NCBI GenBank assembly: GCA_013399695.1 | Contig: VXAU01001770.1 | Location: 310,001-374,000 of the forward strand | Reading direction: 5' to 3' | Origin: Formicarius rufipectus | Taxonomy: Eukaryota; Chordata; Aves; Passeriformes; Formicariidae | DNA: 64,000 bases | Shown: piece after piece, positions 61,310 through 64,000 of the stretch | How the letters are laid out: each line of letters opens with the position of its first letter | Numbering within the stretch: position 1 is the stretch's first letter | Position numbers and translations under genes: made by a program | Notes under the pieces: model-generated | The model's database searches: none | What the model was told of the DNA's origin: nothing | The model's input: only the letters and a program-made list of their open reading frames with translations

Positions 61310-62619
61310 ATCATAGGAATGGAGAAGGAGCTGAATGTACATCATGATAAATGCTTTCCTCTAACAGAAGCTTGCTTATGTGTGATGTTGTATCGTATGT
61401 ACAAAGTTCAAAAATGATTAAGGAAAGACTGCACTTTGTGCATACTTAGGTTGATATAAGCAGCTTATATTGAGCTTAATACAAATCAATAAGAGGTTGA
61501 ATTGTTCCAACAAAATAACTTCCTTACATAGATTTTTTAAAATCAGTTTAAATTAATACTCAATAAACCTGTTCAGCTTTCATCTGTAAAAAGTACTACC
61601 CATTCTTTTAACCTATTAAAAAAATGAGCACTGTTCTTCAGACTTGCTATCATTTAAACAAATGTATCTTGCTTGCTTAAAAGCTAATGTTAATTTGCTT
61701 TTAATCCTGCTATAAACTCGTTCTTATCTTTAAGGATGATTTGGGAGTAGCCGTCCCAGGCAGTATCAACTTAATTACATCATTGTGGAACCAAGACTGC
61801 AAGCTGAAATTGATCTATATATTTTAATTACATCAGTCTTGTGAATGAAGTAGGTGTGAATGATGTGATACTAACTTCCCGGAACCTGAACAGATTTCTA
61901 ATTACTACAAGAATCCTGCCCATCAGTTTACAGGCTACCCTACTGAAATTGATGTTGACATCCCATCATAAATGCTTGATTTAGAAATCACCCTTGTAAC
62001 ATCTTCCAGACCAAACCAAGCCACCTGATGTAGTAACATCAAAGTTTTCAATCCAAAATTAATTTCTTCAAGAAACTATGCACAACGATAAATTCTGCAG
62101 AATTCAAAGCTCAATTTCTTAAAAATGGACTGCTCTCAAACTACTTTCTTGGGGCACATCTCTGCACAAGTGGTGAGAGACAGGTCAGAACCAGATAGTC
62201 AACACCTTGCACAAGGACTGGAATATACTGACTTATACTGTTTTTCCAATATTTGACTAAGAAAATGGTGGCTTTTCATTGTAGTTGAATTGAAATAAAA
62301 TGGATAAGGCACAGTCTAGCTGTGTAATTTTACAGACTTAATTGCATATAGTTGAAGTTACTGAGATTTTTGTCTTTGACTTTAGACATACTAGGTGTAG
62401 GGCCTAAATATTTCAATGAGATGTGCTAGTACCTTTTAGCATCACTAAATAAATATAAATAATTTACCTCTGTGTTTTTGTTTTTTTTTTTACAAAGGGA
62501 AAGCTGAGTGACTTGTGAAATTGCCGGCACCTTTCACCTGTCAGGGGACTCAGTTTAATTGTCTTTGCACTACCAAGATAGTAATTACACTGTGAGAACT
62601 AATTATTTCTGAAGTTTCT

Positions 62620-62644
62620 TGTTTTGTTTTTTTGTTTTGTTTTG

Positions 62645-62675
<31 letters not shown>
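62620..62675 (+). repeat. (GTTTT)n low-complexity repeat
   Basis: Alternating GTTTT and GTTT units; simple repeat. Confidence 0.9.
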
Positions 62676-63502
62676 AAGAGAAAGTGAGAAAATAATTTAG
62701 CCTGTAGGTACCCAGTGAAGATTTGTTTGCTGAAGAGGCTGCAGAGTACTGGCCATAATTTTGCAGAAACTATTCCATTATGAATGAGATTGAAACCACA
62801 AACTAGTGCAACACATTAAGTGAGCAAAAAAAGACAGACCTGCAGTAAGTCTGGCCCCTGCTGCAGCAAATGTTCAGCCTGGCAGGACAAAGCAATGAAT
62901 ATTCCGAGTTCATATTTCTCATTCTTTTAAAAATAAACTGTGCCCGTTTTGCTCTTCAGACCATATGGCATGAATCATTTCAGTGAAGCATTCGTCACAT
63001 CATGATTTACACTGACATTATTTATGAACTGGTGAGGCTTCACTGTGAGGAGCTTCATGTATTACAGTCATTCTATGTTGTCTTTCACTCATTTCACTGA
63101 AAGGTAACTTTATTAATCTAAGTTTAAAACTGGGGTTACTGGAGTGAAAAACCAAGCACAAAGTGTTCCTGTTTTTAGATTTACTAGTTGACAATTAACT
63201 TCCTTATAAATGTACACAAGATTTTTATTTTAAGTGTTTATAATCATGGGTGATGTAGGCGGAGATGCCTGATTGTTATTTATTCTGTTTTATTTTAAGA
63301 AAGTATAAGAGGTAAGTCTTATGATAGTTCTTATGCAAATACAGATTTGATTAGGAAATGCTGAACATTGAAGTGGCAAAGAAGGTATGTGACCAGGAAC
63401 ATGAGTTACCTGAGAGGGATTCTCTGATGTCAAAAACCTGCTCATAACTTTTTGATCACTACCTGTTTCTTTATTCCATGGATTTGCCACAATTAAGTGA
63501 AA

Positions 63503-63543
63503 TTTTTTTTTTTTATTTATTTTTATTTTTATTTTTATTTTTT
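63503..63543 (+). repeat. (TTTTA)n low-complexity repeat
   Basis: T run followed by TTTTA/TTTA units; simple repeat. Confidence 0.9.
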
Positions 63544-64000
63544 CCCTATTAGCGTCTTCCTGATGAGAAATCAGAGAAAGGAAGAACTTCTGCATATAGT
63601 AAGATAAAATTATTTCTCTGGTAATGAACACAGTGTGACCTCAAGAAATCACTTCAAACTCTGTGCTTCAGGTATTAAAAAAGTGTTATCTGGGTAGTAA
63701 GGATGGTAGACCAGAACTTAATACATTTCAGAAATAATAATAGACATCATACTCTCCTTGACTGATAAAATGTAAAGTATCAGAATATCTGTCCTAGTTA
63801 AAATAAAAGACAGTAAACATGGAATTTATTAAATTATGGGAATAGTTTACTTTTAAAAAAACCCAAATCAAAACATCATAAGGTGGCAAATGTTGTGTCC
63901 TGAATGTAAAGCTGAGACTTTCAGAGTATGAGACATCCATTCCACTGGGGCTTGACTCACAAGTCATACTTCACAATTTATAGCAAAGCTGGATTCTTAA

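Larger units (their letters stand above)
59202..64000. other. Intergenic DNA upstream of FAM98B
   Basis: AT-rich with no credible exon, promoter or RNA gene. Contains two CTCF-like motifs and two T-rich simple repeats. Open frames at 60907-61152 (-), 60987-61202 (+) and 63290-63631 (-) show no recognised protein. In human the next gene on this side is SPRED1, some distance away. Confidence 0.7.

Noticed and set aside
1..64000. RASGRP3/FAM98A identity for the pair
   Set aside because: The neighbouring paralogue pair has the same layout, but the exon sequences ([33 protein letters not shown], C-terminal DCS) fit RASGRP1, and RASGRP1's neighbour is FAM98B.
1..64000. CRISPR arrays, bacterial operons, tRNA or rRNA genes
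   Set aside because: The window is vertebrate nuclear DNA. The only regular array is the FAM98B coding repeat, which has no spacers, and no tRNA-like or rRNA-like block was seen on reading.

Overview
The window is nuclear DNA from a bird. The introns are AT-rich and the exons are vertebrate in type. Several solo LTRs belong to the kinds of endogenous retrovirus common in Neoaves and passerines (one with a 5-bp target duplication of ERVL type, one with 6 bp of ERVK type). Species cannot be fixed by reading. There is one ambiguous base (N at 39396).

Two protein-coding genes lie tail to tail. RASGRP1 is on the + strand: 16 coding exons run from 1641 to the stop at 37060-37062, followed by a 3'UTR of about 3 kb. 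Only the first coding exon and the promoter appear to be missing, to the left. FAM98B is on the - strand: eight coding exons run from the ATG at 57693-57695, inside a CpG island, down to the stop at 43791-43793, and its 3'UTR runs left towards RASGRP1. The gap between the two 3' ends is at most a few kb. Joining the exons by hand gives open frames of 774 codons for RASGRP1 (missing exon 1) and 446 codons for FAM98B, with every phase matching. The pair matches the human 15q14 neighbours FAM98B-RASGRP1; the identification rests on recalled human sequence, not a database search.

Layout: 1-1640, RASGRP1 intron 1; 1641-37062, RASGRP1 coding exons, including one AT-AC U12-type intron (17014-19032); 37063 to about 40030, RASGRP1 3'UTR; about 40030-43790, a short intergenic gap and the FAM98B 3'UTR; 43791-57695, FAM98B with a solo LTR in its last intron; 57255-58085, the FAM98B CpG-island promoter; 58220-59201, two solo LTRs 30 bp apart; 59202-64000, intergenic DNA with two CTCF-like motifs and simple repeats.

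The genes do unrelated work. RASGRP1 is a diacylglycerol- and calcium-regulated exchange factor that activates Ras in lymphocytes. FAM98B is a subunit of the RTCB tRNA-ligase complex with an RGG-rich tail. Their adjacency is probably inherited from an ancient vertebrate paralogon, since RASGRP3-FAM98A and RASGRP4-FAM98C are also neighbours in human. I found no operon, CRISPR array, tRNA, rRNA or other novel gene system. The points of interest are the minor-spliceosome intron, a lost calcium ligand in the second EF-hand of RASGRP1, a coding minisatellite in FAM98B, the solo LTRs near FAM98B, and an unexplained two-copy 86-bp repeat either side of the last RASGRP1 exon.
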